Origin: Lachnospiraceae bacterium
Lineage (GTDB): Bacteria; Bacillota; Clostridia; Lachnospirales; Lachnospiraceae
DNA: 64,000 nucleotides
Direction: 5' to 3'
Assembly (NCBI GenBank): GCA_021628825.1
Contig: JAJXRY010000002.1
Coordinates: 744,001-808,000, forward strand
The notes beneath the pieces were generated by a model. The model did not search any database. It was not told the origin of the DNA and saw nothing but the letters and a program-made list of their open reading frames with translations. Of the stretch, positions 61,557-64,000 are shown one piece after another. The stretch's first letter is position 1, and each line of letters opens with the position of its first letter. The position numbers and the translations under genes were made by a program.

Positions 61557-64000
61557 GTGAGAAAATCAAAAGGAAGAGCCAGAATTCTGGCAGTGTTATT
61601 AAGTGCATGTATGCTGGTACAGCCGGTGATGGGTGTGTATGCAGCGGAATTGCCTACAATGCAGGAAGGAGGATCAGCTGAGCAGCCTGATCCTTCCGTA
61701 ACAGCAACGACCGAAACCACAGAGACTCCGACACCGGAAGCGTCTGTGGAACCGACGGAAGAACCTGCCGGGGAAGAAACGGAGACAACGGAACCTACAA
61801 CAGAACCATCAATAGAACCTACAACAGAACCATCAACAGAACCAACAGAGATGCCCACAGTGGAACCGGAGGAATCCCCTTCGACAGAACCTGAAGAGGA
61901 TCCTACCGGGGAACCTACTGAAACTCCTTCGGCAGAGCCAACAGCTCTGCCGGAGGCTATCGGGAATGCGGATCTCGTAACATCCGGAGAAGATGCCAAT
62001 TCATTGATGGAAGTGAATCTGGATATGCAAAGCGGGACTGTAAATATTACTTTAAAAGAGGAGGTAACGAAGTATTTACCTTGTTGGTTCAATATTAAGT
62101 TACACACTAAAGACACATCTTATGATGGAAAGAGTATTTTGGTGCATCAAAATCAGGAACAAGTATCGGATGATATGAGGTATTTTATTAATAAGTCCGG
62201 AACTTATTATGCCGGAGTCTCATTTTATGATATCAAAACACAAATGTCATACAGTGTTTATTCTGAGGAGATTCAATATACAAGACCATCCAAGTGCCTG
62301 GCATCTCCATCAGAAGTAAAATGGGATGAAAATATTGCAACCTGGTCTCCGGTGGATGGAGCAATCGGTTATAGGATAGGACTATATAAGGTCAAAAACT
62401 ATACGTATGAATTGGAATATCATAATTTGGAAGCGAATACTACGAATTATGATTTTGGACAGACCTTAAATGATCACGGAAATGGAAGTTACTATTTCAC
62501 GGTAATGGCGGTAAGTGCCAATGTAACGGAAACTGCCAATAGTGAAGCTAGCGGGAGCGATATTAAAAAAAATGAAATGGAGTGCTACGAAGTATCTCTG
62601 TGTAATGAGAGTGGTCAGACGATAGGAGAACCAGTCAAATGTACAAATCTGGATGCAGCACTGAATAAGGCTAAGGAATTTGAAGGAGAGTACAAAAAAG
62701 TACAGTATACAAGTTGGGATAGTTACATATATGAAAATGCTGCAAATGATAATGTCCTGACAATTCCGGATGTGGGCGGCACCTTGTTTCTGCAAGGAGT
62801 AGATACATATGCAGATAGGTATTCTGTAATTAATGCGAAAAAGCTGGTGATAAATTCAGACGTTATATTGCAGAATATGAGGATAATGGGTACAGGAGGA
62901 AACAGGGATATTGATTATCAGTTGAACGATAATTGTACACTTACAATCAGAACTAATCCAATGTTTATAAACACATTAAGTGGAAATGGAACGCTGGTAA
63001 CCCATGGGTATACTTCGGTATCGAAAATTGATGGTGTAAATATTGACGCATATGATGAGTTCAGAATTAGCAAACAGAGCAGCACAGCAGGAAATATTCG
63101 TATTCTGGAAGGTGGCCAGCTATTATTATATGCTCCGTTAACGGTTAACAGTATTCAGGGAGATGTTATTTGCAACGGGCGCAGTAATATAAAGAACGGA
63201 AAGGCCTTGCTGACAATCAATGGAAATCTGGAAGAAACAAATGTGAATTTTGTTCTTTCTGATGGATATGGTAATCAGGATAAAACATATCCCAAAGATA
63301 TCGCAGTATGCAATCTTAACGGACAGGAATTTTTTTAGCTGAAAACTTTTTCAGCCCAATATACCGGAGATGAAAGAAAACTGGCTGTATATTCAGTAGG
63401 AAATACTGTTTATGTTGCAAACTGCCGTTTGAGTGATGATGAAATTACGCTTAAAGCAGGGGACACATACACTTTGAAATTAACCGGAACCAAAGGAACG
63501 ATATCCGGAAATGATCTAAAGGGATGCAGCTGGTCAAGCAGTGATCCTGCAGTAGCAACGGTGAATGCAGCAGGTACTGTTGAAGGAATCAGTGCAGGTG
63601 AGGCAGAGATTTATGCGAACGTTTCAGGTCATGTCGTATTAACCTGTAAAGTTTCTGTATATAGCTGTCTGGAGGAAATGAAATTCCAGAAAGCAGGAAC
63701 GGAGCAAAATCCGATCATATTAGAGGTTGGAACGGATGAGGGTAATGTTTCCACAGACTCACCCAGATTGATTTTTTTATCCGGCAGATCAGGCAGTGGA
63801 ACCGGAACAGATTCAGTGGACTTCCAGTAATGAGAATTGTATTAAAGTCGAAAATGGTATTGTAACTGCGATTGCGGCAAGCAATGAAGTTATTTCCGTA
63901 AAAGCAGCTGTAACTACAGATAATCCGGAGAATACCTTCGAAGCAACGGCTTATTATAAGGTTGTACAGAGTGACAAGGTCGCAGGTCCGGGAGAAGCTG
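61557..64000 (+). CDS. Secreted protein with linker, fibronectin III-like, large beta module and Big_2 domains (3' end outside window)
   Basis: At least 810 residues; it runs off the window. I prefer GTG 61557 (RKSKGRARILAVLLSACMLV signal peptide), which follows GGAGGAG at 61540-61546. An in-frame ATG at 61536 has no ribosome site because that GGAGGAG lies inside it. Order: signal peptide; Thr/Glu/Pro linker with TEPTTEPS-type repeats (about 61,690-61,950); unassigned domain; fibronectin III-like domain with WSPVDGAIGYRIGLYKV (about 62,344-62,395) and YYFTVMAVSA; one copy of the roughly 300-residue module (about 62,645-63,330); Big_2-like domain WSSSDPAVATVNAAGTVEGI (about 63,530-63,590). Frame changes are near 63,332 and 63,773; after the latter, IQWTSSNENCIKVENGIVTA starts another Big_2-like domain. 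It lies 2 to 23 bases after the 55.1-kb gene, so the two are co-transcribed. Confidence 0.75.

Noticed and set aside
1..64000. Programmed ribosomal frameshifting or transcript slippage as explanation of the many breaks
   Set aside because: Breaks lie at unrelated positions in almost every gene, in runs as short as five bases, with no shared slippery heptamer or stimulatory structure. Sequencing error is simpler.
1..64000. tRNA, rRNA or riboswitch genes
   Set aside because: I looked for cloverleaf-like and conserved rRNA segments in the gaps and saw none; all gaps are short.

Overview
The window looks like chromosome of a low-GC Gram-positive gut-type Clostridia, most likely Lachnospiraceae. 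The grounds are strong AGGAGG-type ribosome sites, Sec signal peptides without an outer membrane, DUF6056/GtrII-type membrane proteins, and very large secreted proteins with Pro/Thr/Glu linkers, Big_2 domains, BspA-type leucine-rich repeats and a clostridial-type papain-like protease. This family call is an inference from gene content; no rRNA or tRNA is present. Almost every long gene is broken into two or more reading frames. At every site I checked by hand, taking one base out of an A or T run (two in a few cases) restores a conserved motif. I therefore treat most breaks as uncorrected long-read indels and annotate whole genes across them. A few genes have also lost internal sequence and look truly decayed.

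Positions 1-24.3 kb: a strongly AT-rich surface-polysaccharide (capsule or secondary cell-wall glycan) locus, all on the + strand. It has a Wzx-type flippase, a methyltransferase, several glycosyltransferases, two or three DUF6056/GtrII-type membrane proteins, an MsbA/PglK-like ABC exporter, an acyltransferase and a fucosyltransferase-like enzyme. Its notable part is a duplicated cassette (1.9-6.8 kb and 18.7-22.1 kb). Each copy has an acylneuraminate-type cytidylyltransferase, a DRE-TIM aldolase fused to a Rossmann-like C-terminal domain, and a dedicated glycosyltransferase. The first copy also has a HAD phosphatase and remnants of KdsB-like enzymes. Together they suggest synthesis, CMP activation and transfer of two unusual ulosonic-acid-like sugars. 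An IS4-type transposase remnant (about 6.8-7.05 kb) separates the first cassette from the next block.

Positions 24.35-36.8 kb: a second, less AT-rich glycan block. It holds an NAD-dependent epimerase, three GT2 enzymes, four large GT-C/DUF6056-like membrane proteins (one on the minus strand), an FAD-dependent oxidoreductase and a DegT-family sugar aminotransferase. A near-consensus promoter at 27.62 kb opens an internal transcript.

Positions 37-64 kb: secreted proteins. A lipoprotein SGNH hydrolase is followed by a terminator. Then come two probable transcription units of giant exported proteins: (i) a BspA-like LRR protein, a transglutaminase-like protein and a papain-like protease of about 2370 residues, from a promoter at 38.12 kb; (ii) a protein of about 2140 residues and the start of another, from a promoter at 55.01 kb preceded by a tandem 10-bp repeat. 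Three repeat families run through these proteins: a module of about 300 residues (six copies in the protease, one in the last protein), a tandem domain of about 110 residues shared by the LRR protein and the 55-kb protein, and seven copies of another domain of about 80-100 residues in the transglutaminase-like protein. None shows an LPXTG anchor in the part visible.
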